Below are positions 33,929-46,083 of a stretch of 64,000 nt of DNA, piece by piece. This stretch comes from Teratosphaeria epicoccoides (lineage: Eukaryota; Ascomycota; Dothideomycetes; Mycosphaerellales; Teratosphaeriaceae), in assembly GCA_021401465.1 (NCBI GenBank), contig JADDMT010000020.1, positions 186,001-250,000 on the forward strand, given 5' to 3'. A model generated the notes under the pieces. It made no database searches. It had not been told where the DNA came from and worked only from the letters and a program-made list of their open reading frames with translations. Position numbers and translations under genes: made by a program. Each line of letters opens with the position of its first letter. Positions within the stretch are counted from its first letter, which is position 1.

Positions 33929-35350
33929 ATGGCTTATATGCTACAGACTAAGTTTAACGCTACTTGCTCTGCCCGCGATTGTCGCTCGTGTTAACGATGC
34001 CTTGACAACCTTAGTAGCCAAGCTACACACATCTCTCCTCCGCGTGTTAGTAAGGCGTCCCCTACTCGCGAGGTATGCGTAACTTGTACTAACTAAAGCG
34101 TAGCCAAGATCTACATCAGCAGATTTAATGAGGGCAGTGTCTACTACAATTATGTCAACTATAATAGCAAGCATCAAAAATGCCAAGACCTCCCTGAAGA
34201 GGTATATAGCGAGTATAACTAGCTCTGCTGTAATATCGATGACTTCTAGAGTACGCGTGACAAGGGGATTACTAAAGGCACTCTAACTATAAACAGGCTA
34301 TAGGCTAAGTACCGCGAGGTACTTGCCTACCTGCTTAGCGCCCTCTCGTGCTTTACCGCAACTGCTAACTATTCTTATAGTAGTGTTCGCTTCGACTCTC
34401 TGCTAACAGGCGAAAACGTTTGTCTAGGTCTAATCGTAGACTTAGTCTAGAAGATCTTGAAGGTACTAACCGTTAGGGTTAAGACCTTCGCTATAGTACG
34501 CATATAGTGCAGGTACCCTCTAAGTATGAATGCTGACTTTCTCCGCTAGGCTAACGTTAGCGTCAAGAAATATCCGACTAGCTGTTAGCGTTAGCAACTC
34601 GGGGCCCTTACCTCTATTAACGATGACTTTAAGACACAGATAATCCGCAAGAAGGTTATTAAGCAATTCACCGCTCCTGCTGCTAAGGCCACGCCCTAGC
34701 GCTATACCGAGAGACAGCCTGCCTCTAAGCCAGTCCTAAGGACTAAGCCGTAAGTTACTTACTCGAATCCTGTCGCGTGCGTATAGCTAACACATTGTAG
34801 CGCTGCTGCCTACGCCGCCTCGACGCTACTGTCTAAGAAGAAGAAGAAGGCTAGGGCCGAAATTAAGGTTAGCGACAAGGAAGCTAAACCTTCCTTACTT
34901 GCGACCCGTACTACGTCTGTCAAGACGCTAAGGCACAAGCCTCTAGGCCAGATCTTTAAGGATGAGGAGGATGATAACATCTAGGATACCTTCGGTCCTA
35001 ATGTGATCCCTTCGCGCTATAGTGTTACCGTACTAGTTACGCCTAAGGGGGACACTAAGTCTAATGATGTAGTTAACACTCGTGTCAAGAAGCGCAAGAT
35101 GATCTCAAGGGCCGAGCGTAACAGCCGCAAGCGCGCTCGAGTCTCTTCGCCTTCTAATGCTAAGGATGAGGTAGTTATCATGACTAGGCGTAGTAAGGAT
35201 GTCGCTAGTTCTCTAGCTACTATAGGCTCTAAAGACAAGCTCCCTCGCAACCTACTAAAGAAGAAGATACTAGCCTCTCTTCGTGGCGTTACTACCCCTG
35301 TCACTTATAGTCGCTTCAGGGTGTTTAGTAGACCCCGTGCAAGTAGGTAG
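33929..35350 (+). pseudogene. Gyp1 antisense accessory gene (474 codons), best copy
   Basis: One frame from ATG 33929 to TAG 35348-35350 on the strand opposite to gag-pol, with no TGA. In-frame TAG/TAA fit mutated Trp/Gln. The N-terminus has clustered Cys (TCSARDCRSC, VCVTCTN, HQKCQD, LCC), suggesting a metal-binding fold. The middle includes VRFDSLLTGENVCLG. The C-terminal 115 codons are still open (from 35003) and very basic (VKKRKMISRAERNSRKRAR, PRNLLKKKILASL), resembling a nuclear-localisation or nucleic-acid-binding tail. It lies tail-to-tail with gag-pol, 215 bp apart. The terminal TAG may be a mutated CAG, as copy 1 has CAG. Function unknown; no known family recognised. Confidence 0.68.
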
Positions 35351-35565
35351 TCCCTAGCGGACTATAACAAGAAAGACTCTCCTGCTTTAGGTTTAGTTAG
35401 GAAGCCCCTAACTAGTAGTTGCTAAGCATTAGCTACGAAGCTAATCTAAGCATGTCTCTTGTTCTCCTTAGGTTTATTCTAGGTGTGCCTTTAGGCATTA
35501 ATAATGTATAAGTAGGGTGTTTGCTTCTCGTTGTTACTCTACGCGTTATGCGCTACATACACATG

Positions 35566-38500
35566 TCAAGAATTCTGCTCTAAAGCCCTTATCTTCCTAT
35601 GAATCGACCTTCTTAAGCCCTGCTTATGCCTCCTCTACTCTTCAAATTCACAAATAGCTTCTAGAGCGTTCTTGTAGTCTTTAGCTAGAACCTATTATGT
35701 GTACTTAGGTAGGTATCCTTTCTACTTTACTAGATAGTATGTTATACCCTTACGCTACATACTATCCTTAATACCCTTGACTTCCTACTCTTCGTTCTCT
35801 TCTGCTACTAGCATTAGGTCCGCGGGCTCTTCGCCCTTACGCTAAACCTATAGTTCGAGTAGAGATACGTAGAAGATGTCATGCACATAATATGACAATA
35901 GCAATAATAGCTAGTACGCCTACGAGCCTATTATGTCATGTATCTAGAAGGGTCTAACGAACCTTGGCATTATCTTCTTGCTTAGAAGTTTCAGCTTGAG
36001 ATTCTTCGTTAATAGTAACACTTTCGTACTAACTACGTACTACATCGGTTTAGCATAGGCGTTATTATGTTTAATCTAGGATTCTAAGGCCTTTTTCTAG
36101 TATTCTATTAGCACCGAATGTACCTTGCGCATATGCCGCGCTAATTCCGCGGCGGCTAGCACCCTCTCCTTAGAAGACTCGTCCTAAGGTAGTTCTAGGT
36201 GTATTTCTAGATCAAAGCTATAAAGAATCTGAAATAGCGACATGCGCATAGTAGCATGCATGCTATTATTAACTGCAAATTCCGCTATAGGAATTGCGTT
36301 AGCCTAGGCATCCTAGTTCTTAGCGTAGTAGCACCAAAGGTACTACTTAAGAGTCTAGTTTATATGTTTAGTCTGACTATTAGTCTATAGATAGAATGCT
36401 ATACTTAGGTAGTACTTAACACGCGCCTTAAACATAAATTCTTGCTAGTATTTACTAGTAAAGACAGAACCTCAATCTAATAGGATACTTCGGGGGACAC
36501 TAAAGCGCTATATGACTTTGTCGCAAAGTAGTCGCGCAAGCTCGCTACTTGTGCATCTTTTCGTACATAGGATGAAGACATTCATCTTAGAGTATTAGTT
36601 GACTACTATAAGGACAGCATTAACTATATTGCCTCTCTACTTTACTAGCAGCAAATTAGTAATGAAATCTATAGTTAAGTCCTACTATAGTCTCTCTAGT
36701 AGTAGGAGCGCCTAAGTATCGCCATAGGGGCAATAGCGCCGAGATTTGCTAACCTAGCATGTCTAGCAGGATTTGACATAGTTAGAGACATCCTGTTCTA
36801 GCGTAGGCTACTAGTATTTGCGTCCGAGAAGTGCGTTCGTCTTCTCTGCGCCAAAATGGCCTGCGAGTTTATTGTCATGATAAATACAGAGGAGCTACGA
36901 ACAGAGTACGTAGTTAGCAGGTATGTAGAGCCTATTATCAAAGTACTACAAGTCGCCTGACTTGGTCTAGTACTTCAGACCGCCTGTAGTGTCCTAGAGG
37001 GCTATACCCTTATTAATTAACTCTAGTTCTTACTCTTGTAACTGCTAAATAAGTCTCGAGACTTCTTTAAAGGGTTCTTTAGACATCGCATGCTTACTAT
37101 ATGTAAGCTAGTTAACTACTACATAGATCGAGCTAGACATAGTCGCTATAACTGCTAGATAGGAGAGTTCGTCGCTAGTAGAGGCTGTGAGGCCCTATTA
37201 GACCTGCAGTCGACCTACAAGAGGAGCTAACGATAGATCGCCGCCCTAAACTACAAGCTTCGTTTGTAGCGTAGGGAGAAGCTATTAGTTACTCTCCTCC
37301 CTAGTGTCGTAGTCTGGTTGTCGCGAAGGACTGTCAGCTAGATTCGTCTTTCTAGAACGATGCTAGATAACGAAGTCAAAGCTAGCGAGGAAAGTCGCCT
37401 ACCTTGCTTGCTAACTACTTAGCTACTTCACGCCTATGAAGCCGCGAAGGTTGTTATAGTTAGTAAGTACCTTAATAGGGTACGCTACGCCTTCGAGGTA
37501 GTGTTAGTACTCCTTAAAGCTGTTAACAATAGCTAAAAGCTCTTAGTCATAAGTCTTATAGTTAAGCTTAGCGCCCTGCATCTTCCGCGACTAGAAGGCA
37601 ATTAGGTACTATGGCGTACTACCTTCGTGCGACTAGAGCTGCAATATAATTGCGGCTATTACGAATTTTGAAGCATTAGTCTCTATCTAGATCTTCGTAG
37701 TAGGGTCAAAGTGCTAAAGTATAGGCGTAGTTTAAAAAGCTGCTTTAAGTTTAGAGAAAGCCTTGCTCTAAGCCTCCTCCTAAGGCACTATCCCTAGCTT
37801 TTTTCCTCGAATCGCGCCCTGTGCGAGGGCCGTAAGGGAGGCCACGATCTTCGAGTAGGATTGTATGAATCTGCAATAGAAGTTAGTGAATCCTAGGAAC
37901 ACCTGCACTTCTCGGAGGGTAGTTAGCTACAGCTACTCTAGGATTGCAGACACCCTTTAGTTATCTATGATGACTCCTTCTATAGAGACAATGTATCCAA
38001 GAAACTTAATCCTATCTGTCAGGAATGAGCACTTCTTTAGGTTCGCGTATAGAGCGAACTTGCGGAGCTGTTTAAGTACTATCCTTAGGTGCTAAATATG
38101 CTCTTCCTTCGAGTCAGAGTAGACTAGTATATCGTCTAAATATACTACGTAGCAGGTGTTAACGAGGCCGGCTAGGGCCTAGTTAATATACGCTTAGAAC
38201 GTTGCTAGTACGTTAGTTAAGCTAAATAGTATCACTATATACTTAAAGTGTCTATACTACGTTTAGAATGTAGTCTTCTACTCGTCGCCCTTTCGGATTA
38301 GTATCTAGTAGTAGGCGTCCTTCAAGTCGATAGACAAGAAGATGGCGGCGCGACTAAGGCAGTCAAGCGTCTCGCTAATAAGTAGTAGGGGGCAGCGGTT
38401 TTTCTAGGTTACCGCGTTAAGGCCCCTATAGTTAACGCATAGGCAGAGCGTGTTATCCTTCTTTAGGACGAACATAACTAACGCTCTAGCCTCGCTGTCG

Positions 38501-40530
38501 CTTCGTCAGATCCATGCGTTCCTTTGCGCCTTGTAGAGGTAGTCTCGAAGTGTTTTAAGCTACGATTCCGACATAGGGTACAGAGGTCAATGCGGAGGAT
38601 TATAATGCCCCTTAAGGTTAATCGCATGTTCCGCGTCTAGGGCCTAGGCATAGGCCGTAGCCTCTACGTCAAAAATATCGGCGTATTCCTCTAACTCAGG
38701 TAGAAGGGTAACGTCTTCCTTGACGTTCTATATGTAGACCGCATACATGCATTAGACCTTCTTTATGTCCTTGTAGAAGCTATGTGTGTCACGTATCTAT
38801 ACCGCAGGAACTTCGCCTATAGAGCTATAGAACTAGTTGTTAGTAGCTCTATTAACAACGACTCCCTGCTTGTAGCGCTAAGGGCGGCTAAGTAGGAGCT
38901 CCTTATTAGGAACGTCTTTAGTGTAGAAGACTTTGTTAGTCTCGCGTACTTCTCCTAAGGAGTCCGCGAGTTAGAGGCGTACGTTATACGCGCCTCGAGC
39001 CGCTACGCCTTTGCCCTAAAAGGACTTCATGGTAGGTAGCAGGGCTCCTAGGATTAGCTTCAAACTAAGCTGTACGACTACCCTCTAGGGTATCACGTTA
39101 ACCTCCGCAAGGTTATCTAACATATAGTCTACTAGCTCTAGCGAGCTATTAACTCGGACCGTACTAGATAGGCGCTAGGCAGGCCACGAGTCTACACTAT
39201 TAGCAACAGACAGCTTAGATACCCGCGGTAGCCATTCGGTTGTCTTAGGCTTGTCCTTCTTTCGCCTCCCCTCTAGGGAGGTTTTAGACACCTTGCTTAC
39301 CTTCTTCCTATTACTTCGTTTAGGATAGCAAGCCGCCTAGTAGTCCCTCGCTCTACAGATGTAGTAGCTACTCGGAGGCTTCTCGCTACTATCTTTTAGC
39401 TTAGAGGGCTTACTCCTCTAGAATAAACTACCGCGTTAGGCGTGACCCCTAGGGCGCTTGTAATACTAGCCCTTTAGTAGGTCCTTAGGGCTTAGACACT
39501 TATTATCCTTGCCGCCTAATTTTCCATTTCGCTTCAAGGTAATCTCCATACGTGTCGTAAGAGACACGAGGTCTTGCCAAGTTGTTAGAAGTTCATGAAA
39601 AGTCATGATTATATTCCGAAGATTGTCATTAAGTTTAACAAGTAAGTGCCATACGCGTTACATCTTAGTATAGAGTAGCATCTGTCCCTTAAGCGTAGCG
39701 AGGTAGGTAGCAAAGCTAGAGGTTATTTGTCCCTTCCCCTGCTTAGCCTTCTTGTACTCGACAGACATAGTAAGGGCGTAATTCCCTGGATCCTTGACCT
39801 AGTTAACATAGAACTAGCGAAAGTCCGCCTATGTATATGTTCTGTCATAGACCCGCATAAGGTTATACTACTTATGCTAATTGTTACGAGGTTCCTTATC
39901 CTCTTTAAGCTACATTACACTAAAGGCGACTCGTTCGCCCTCTATAGAATATCCGCGTAAGTTAAGCACGAAAACTGCCTTACATGCCTGCAAGAAAGTT
40001 CGAGCCTCCTTTAAGGTGTCTCCCTTAAACAGCTTCAGGTTACATGCGTTACGACTACCTCCTAGTTAGCCTACTATGGCCCCGAATTTAGGCACTAGGT
40101 TTGCAGGCACACGCGGAGGGTCTGCGCCTCCTAGTAAGTTGTCTTTGCGGGTCCCTAGCGTGAAATCTCGCTAGATTTCTTTGTCTGCTAGTTTATTAGT
40201 ACTACTTATGGCGATGTCTTCGTCGTCCTCGTAGTTGTCGCTGCTAGAAGCGGTGCGGCTCTAGCTCTAGTTCGCAAGGTAGTTTGCGACCTAATTAACA
40301 ATCATGGCTATAAGGGCTAGGTCAATAGTCAGGGTTAGCTGTAGTCCCTATATAGGAGGTCTATTACCTTGTCTGCCACGTAATTAGCCTCTAGCGGAAC
40401 TGTCGCTTAACGTAGTGTCGCTCGCAGGGGGTACTTCTATAGGCTAGTTACTTAGGCTAGCTTCGCTATTACAGGCGCTTAGGATAGCGCTTACTACATG
40501 TTAGTTATAAGTTCGTAGTACTCTAGACAT
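35566..40530 (-). pseudogene. Gyp1 copy 7 gag-pol (single frame, 1655 codons)
   Basis: From ATG (40528-40530) to TGA (complement of 35566-35568), exactly the same length as in copy 6. Because RIP turns TGA into TAA, the TGA here is probably the original stop. Domains on the minus strand are gag, zinc knuckle (near 39346-39400), protease region, RT with YLDD (complement of 38131-38142), RNase H, integrase and chromodomain (about 35610-35770). The integrase catalytic Glu is Lys (complement of 36367-36369). Short intact stretches remain in gag, but TAG codons interrupt all domains. Confidence 0.9.
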
Positions 40531-40567
40531 ATCGTAGTATTCTCTGCTAGACTGCAAAGCAGGGGGG

Positions 40568-40576
40568 AGAAAGCAG
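40568..40576 (-). promoter_or_regulatory. Gyp1 copy 7 self-complementary primer-binding site
   Basis: On the minus strand CTGCTTTCT, three bases from the 5' LTR. It complements AGAAAGCAG of the LTR, intact in the 3' LTR and changed to AGAAAGTTG in the 5' LTR of this copy. Confidence 0.62.
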
Positions 40577-40579
40577 AAC

Positions 40580-40939
40580 TAATATAGATGTATATGCTAT
40601 ATAATATAGAAATATCTCGTAGTGTAACAGAGTAATCCGACCTTTTAGTAGGTATAAGATAGCGCAACTTTCTGCTTATTGCAGAGGTAGCGCTAAGGGT
40701 GCTTATAACCCCTGACGCTCCTTAATTAGGGAAAGCATGTCTAAGCCTAACCCTGTAGGGGTACTATAGGGTTAGCGATGTAGGGGCGTCCTACGTTAAC
40801 AGCTAATCCCTCTTAGACAACATACAAGCTAACGTATGTACGAAGGACCCCCTTACTATATGTAGCAGGGTTACTACATGCTAAGGGTAGGCATTAGAAC
40901 CTATGCGGTTCTAATAGCCCCCTAGTATTAACCGTATCA
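40580..40939 (-). repeat. Gyp1 5' LTR of copy 7
   Basis: 360 bp, right end TATCA next to the TTCGC duplication. It differs from the 3' LTR mainly by transitions. Confidence 0.93.
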
Positions 40940-40944
40940 TTCGC

Positions 40945-42290
40945 TTACATAACCTAAATTAACTAAAGCCCTATACTTCTCTAGTCTACATGACTATGTT
41001 TTCATCTTTTACATGCGTTATAACCTTAGCCTAGTACATAGCTAGAGCCATACTACTAAGTTATAGGGCTATACGCACTTAGCTTAGTACTATAGAAACA
41101 AGCTACTACATTACTAAAATAGTCTTTATTACTCTGTTAATGCTTATAGTAGTAGTATAAGTGCTAGTCTCCCTAACTAGGCATATCTAGTAGCAAGAGG
41201 CTTGTCGCATTTGCTTAAGATAATACGACTAGCTTGCTAGAAGATAGGAAGGAACCTAAGCTCAAGCTTGTTAATGTCTACACAAGTAGTAGCTAATCTG
41301 CTAAGTAGGTTTATGTAATAGCTACATGTAATAGCTATACTTAACAGGCATTAGATTACGCTTAATACTAGTGCCTGTCTATCTCTAGTTATTATAGGAG
41401 AACAGAAATGCAGTAGTCTAAAACCTATAGCTTAGTAATCTAACTCTCTTCTTTACTAGGTCGACTTTATAGACACTAGTCTGCCTACTAAGTACTATTA
41501 ATCTATACACTAAGCAAGCTTATACTTCTGTCTTCTTAGGCTAACTAAATCTTCGTCTAATTCTAAGAGCGCCTAAGCTTTAAGCTTACCTAGATAAAAG
41601 GTTTAAACAGATAGTAGATAACAAAGCTAGGTAATATAATATACATAGAGGTATAAAAGATAAATTTAAGAAAGAATTAACTTCTGCTATTACTGTAATT
41701 CTTATAGTATCTTAAATACTTTAAGTATCATGTCCTGCTCCTTCTAGCTAGTGTTTAATATAGCTAGTGTAAAACTGTTAAATTGTTATTAAAGCCTTTT
41801 AGATAATAGCTTGTTATACATAAGTAGTATTCTAATTATTTTCTCTGTTAATAATCATGTTATAATACCCCTTCTAGCAAGTTCTAGCTTCTGCTCTTAT
41901 ATTGTATTACTTGCATACTAAGTCTAACTCGCTAACTAGACAAGCATTTACCTAGCAACATATTTAACCTAGCCTGCTAACATTATACTATTACTACAGA
42001 ATGCTTCATGCCCCTAGAGAGTCAGGCTACTAATGTTCATAGATATAGTTAGGTATAGTATTAATAGATAGGTACAGGATTCGCTAAGAGCTCTATAAAT
42101 AGTATAAAAGATAAGTAGCTCTATGTTAGCTCTGTCTAGTTAGGGAGGGTTAATTTAGATTGTCTAGACTGCTACCCTCTTATCTAGCCTGCCGCTTCTG
42201 TTCTAGACTAATACCTATACTGCAGACTACTGCCTGTCCTCTAGACTGACGCATAGCCATGAGACTACTCCTTACTTAGTTAGCTTAAAC
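40945..42290. other. Mutated TA-rich DNA, no gene seen
   Basis: RIP-like composition continues from the copy 7 insertion to the GC-rich island. No frame, LTR or structured repeat was recognised. The boundary to unmutated DNA near 42290 is sharp. Confidence 0.6.
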
Positions 42291-43139
42291 TCCTTACCCT
42301 AAGCACATTTATGCATTCTTGTCTGGCGAGCATATGTACCGCGCAGAGCGCACACCGAGCGCGTATAGAGTCGGACTAGCCATGCATCATCTCCAATGCT
42401 CCAGGCTTGGCTGTACAGGTTGCTTGCTCCTCGTATGCATATCCATACCGCAAACGTGGCCGAGCCGGGGCACTTCCCCATTAGGCTTGAGCACGTGGAA
42501 AGGCGCGGGGGTGGGGTAGTACTTTGATCTGCGACGCAATTACGCGCCACGCGCCATCTTCTTCACCTTCCCCCAACACTTCTAGATCACAGGAAATTCG
42601 ACCAGGAACACGCTTGATAGTCAATCGTCAGCTATCATCCATCAACCAATCGTTCGAGAATCGAGACTACTCCGCGCACACCCGCCGCTCTCACAGCGTA
42701 CAGCGAAGACTCGTCTACACTCAACCGGGAGGAATGATGATCTCAGCTAGGACACACCGCTTTTACCGACCTACGACTCATACCACCGGCGAGAAGCGCA
42801 CGCGATGAAGCCACGTTGCTCCCGGTTAAGGCAACAGCTCGGAGCAGTAAATGAGAAGCAGAAGCATTGAGCTCCTTGATCGAGCTTTGCAGCCACGAAA
42901 TCGATCACTGTCAGACCGGCATCCAATCTGTCCCATGATAAATGCATCGATCCCGTGACACCGATATATACGCTCTATCATCTCGGCCAGCGGACGCCAT
43001 TCCTCTTCTGTGGTCACATTGCTCGCACGAATGTGGGTGGAAGAGGAAAGATGCGTGGAAGGAAAAGTATGCGTGAAAGAGAACTCCCCGGCAGTGGACC
43101 GCGAGGGATTGGACTACGCAAAGCATACACTGAGGTGAC

Positions 43140-43451
43140 ATGCAGCCACCAGGCCTTGCTCTGATACCCTCTCAGCCCCTGGCAGCTAGGCGAACAGGCG
43201 GCAAGAGCGCGAACCTCGCGTATATGGACTGGCAGTCAGCACGGTCGAAGGCGACCATGGCGGTGAAGGCTATTCGGCCCGAGGACTCCAAGGAAGATCT
43301 AGATAGCAGCGCCATATACCAACAGCATCTCCGGGCGGCGAAGATGCACTCGGAATTTGTCAGACCACAATTGCAACACCACTACTTGATGGCGGGACCC
43401 ACGAGGATCTTGGACGAAGGAAATGATACATGGAAGACCGGCCGTAACTGA
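43140..43451 (+). CDS. Hypothetical 103-residue protein in GC-rich island
   Basis: A plus-strand frame starting MQPPGLALIPSQP and ending WKTGRN before TGA. Codon choice leans to G/C-ending codons (AAG, GAC, ATC, CTC), as in many ascomycete genes. No signal peptide, membrane segment or known motif is visible; the product is hydrophilic with mixed charge. It could be an exon of a longer gene or chance. The minus-strand frame 43299-43721 overlaps it and contains a Pro-rich repeat that is the complement of the minisatellite, so only one, or neither, is real. Low confidence. Confidence 0.25.
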   Translation: MQPPGLALIPSQPLAARRTGGKSANLAYMDWQSARSKATMAVKAIRPEDSKEDLDSSAIYQQHLRAAKMHSEFVRPQLQHHYLMAGPTRILDEGNDTWKTGRN

Positions 43452-43545
43452 GCGCATTCTACTCGACAGTCTGTAAATGCCCAACCTGCAGCAAAGATGC
43501 CACCTCTTCCGCTTTTCTGGTTGTTGCCAAGTCGATGGGCAGGTA

Positions 43546-43630
43546 GGCGGGATGGGCGGCTCTGACGAGATAGGCAGCTCTGGCGGTACAGGCAGCGGGG
43601 GCGGTACAGGCAGCTCTGGCGGGATGGAAG
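43546..43630. repeat. Degenerate 18-bp GC-rich minisatellite
   Basis: About four to five units of a GGCAGCTCTGGCGG(T/G)ACA-like word. One strand reads Gly/Ser/Thr repeats and the other Pro/Leu/Glu repeats in frame. Confidence 0.75.
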
Positions 43631-44066
43631 GCTTCGAATCATTCTTGCTGCTAGGGTGAGACTGCCCTCGGTGCTCGAGGATTGATGGCAACAGTAGTGC
43701 ATGGAGTTTTCGGGATAGCAAACACGAGCGTACGCAGTTTGAAGGTCACAGCTTGTGCGCTCGTGGCCTGTGATCATGACCGCTATAATGACGGCATCTT
43801 GAGCTAGACCTTCGGCTCCTACCCGTCCAAACCAAGAGTGCAGCACATGGACGTAATGCTGTCAAAGTCCGTCTCGGAGCGACCAACTGCTTTGTCTTGC
43901 ATTCCCACCCGCGACTGTTCTCATATGGCGAGCCTGTGCCCATGTCGGGGCTGTCAAGGACTATTCTGCCGCCGCCCGAGAGTCGGATCGCCGAGCAGAT
44001 CCAAGTCGTCACGTCTCGCCTGTTATTGGGCTTGCTACTATCCCATCGTTTGCTAGACCGCTGCCT

Positions 44067-44129
44067 CGTGTATCGTGTATCGTGTATCGTGTATCGTGTA
44101 TCGTGTATCGTGTATCGTGTATCGTGTAG
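44067..44129. repeat. Heptanucleotide tandem repeat (CGTGTAT)8
   Basis: Eight perfect copies of CGTGTAT followed by one variant CGTGTAG. The 7-bp period makes all frames open, giving the Asp-Thr-Arg-Tyr-type repeat frames on the minus strand; these are not genes. Confidence 0.95.
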
Positions 44130-46060
44130 TATGTTTGTTATCCTGTCTGTGCTCGCTCCTAATGCCACAGCTGCGGGCTGAGAAAATGGGCAGCAGGCGA
44201 TAGAATCTGCTGCGGGTGTTTCGTTTCTCTAGTAGCATGACGAGAATAATAATCGCGAGCAGGAGGGGAAAATGGGAGTGCAGTGTAGCAGTCTAAAGTA
44301 ATGATCTCTAGTATCCTCGTAGGCTCGTGGGCGAAGGAGTTAGAAGCATTCGTTGTGCAGCAAGCATCACGAGTGTGGGAGAGCAATGCTAGGATGGATG
44401 GCTTTGCGAGCGGATGATGGACGGACGGCTACTCTCTCACTCCCTCTCGCTCTCGGGATTCTGCCACGGGCTTCGGGGACATGGGGGTACGCGCCGTTGC
44501 GGAGTACTTTGTTGTGTGCGTGCGTCTGCGAGGGTGCAAGCTACTTGCGTGTAGAAGTACATTTCAAAAGACGGCTGCTCCCCTCATGCAGAAGGAGAAA
44601 TTCAACGCCAGATGTATCATCTTTGTGGGAGCGCTGACTTGCTGCTAGCACTGAGGCCTGCGCCCAGCGAGATAACGAGATTCATTACTGTAATACACCT
44701 CCCTTCCAAAAACACCGACATTGCCCGACGCGCCGGCCAGCCAGCCATTTGATGCCACCAATCCGAGCACTCGCCCTCGGACTTCGCAGTCCTGCCTCTG
44801 TCGCAAGGCGAACGGCAAGATCCCTTCCTAGGCCTCCGCAGCCGCACATCCAAAGTCTTGACTGATGCTGTGCATGCGCGGCTCCGGGCGTCCCCGGAGC
44901 TGAACACTGCTGCAACATTGTTGGAGTCAACGCGAGGCGGGATTGTGGTGTCGCGGTGAATGTTGAAGCCAAGCAAAAGACAGATGATAGAGGCAATGCA
45001 TGACCTGTGGATTTTGGTAGGCCCGCACGCGCGTCAACAGAACGCAAGAAGATTGATTCGTGGAGGATAGCGTGCTCGCAGTAGCTGCGAAGTTCTGGAC
45101 AGTGTCGAATCGCGGTGAAAATTGATACGACAGACTCATACGAGACGAGGCTCGGGAGGTGGACAGCGGATGAGCTTCCCTGCGAAGGTGGTCACTGTGG
45201 TGGCGATGTCCCTGTTTGCAGAGCTGGCGCTGGACATCATCGTAGAATGGTAGGTGCAGTGATTCTGCGGTTCCCTGCGTAGAGGGCCCCAACATCTCCT
45301 TGAGTCGGGCTCGGTTCGAAGGCTGTGGGCGACTGTATTGATGAGCGCAGCACAGATTTGGCTGTCTTCCTCACGACAATCTGATCATGCAGGTGTCTCT
45401 GCCGCAGAATTGAGGCAGCTCAAGATATTTTCGACAGTGGGTGCTGGGTCATCATCCGAAGTTGGAAGGACTGCGCTTCATTGCCATAGCTGGTGATGGA
45501 CGAGTCAACCGCGCCAAACGAGCCTGCATCTGCAGCTACAGGCTGATTGACAACGGTGGACAACGGTGTGCGGCAGTTTGACAGCAACATGAATGCAGGT
45601 TGCCGGAGGATGATGCCGTAGTGAAGCCGGAAGTCGCGATGTGGAACAGAAGCGCTTGTGGGGAGTCAGCATGGACACGCATTCAAGTCTGGGAGAAGTG
45701 GGCGTACGGACCTCGACAGCAAGAAGTAAGTGTACGTCTGTCTTTTTGGTTGTAGTCCTGTAGAGGACCAGACACAGCAACAACGATCCAGCGGGGCGCG
45801 CTTTCCCCGCTCGACCGCCATCACTCGTCGGGTCCACCGGTGCAGGTAGAGGTACCAACCACCCCGCAAAACAGACGCCCCGCAGCCTTTGTACAATTGA
45901 CAACTCGTCTGGATACATTTTTGCATCTCCGCACAAATCTTGTGGGGCGCACTCCCAAACCACCATGTCTCAAGCTCACGAATACTGAATACTGTATTAC
46001 GTGGAGGCGAGCGAGGAGTGACTCGGGGTGCGTCATTGGGGGTCCCGGCCTTCTGGCGCT

Positions 46061-46083
46061 TCATCTCGCTTCATCTCGCTTAC
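46061..46083. repeat. Short tandem repeat near island edge
   Basis: CTTCATCTCG occurs twice in direct tandem with a partial third copy. Close to it lies a CACGTG word. Confidence 0.7.

Larger units (their letters stand above)
32771..40939 (-). mobile_element. Gyp1 copy 7: complete chromovirus, 8,169 bp
   Basis: Both LTRs are 360 bp (32771-33130 and 40580-40939) and the element is flanked by the target duplication TTCGC (32766-32770 and 40940-40944). On the minus strand the order is 5' LTR, primer site, gag-pol, antisense gene, polypurine tract, 3' LTR. This is the best-preserved copy and the reference for the family: the antisense gene keeps its ATG and gag-pol ends in TGA. It is still inactivated by TAG codons and by the Glu-to-Lys change in integrase. 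Confidence 0.95.

Noticed and set aside
35017..35304. Minus-strand 95-codon frame inside the antisense gene (and 49724-49957 in copy 8)
   Set aside because: Exact complement of the open basic C-terminus of the plus-strand accessory gene; low-complexity Ser/Leu/Arg product with no continuation.
43299..44238. Overlapping 60-150 codon frames in the GC-rich island with Pro-rich or Asp-Thr-Arg-Tyr repeats
   Set aside because: Their length is created by the 18-bp minisatellite and the 7-bp repeat, which lack stops in every frame. No domain, signal peptide or consistent codon use.
45300..45335. tRNA-like B-box (GGTTCGAAGGC)
   Set aside because: No matching A-box or cloverleaf could be drawn around it.
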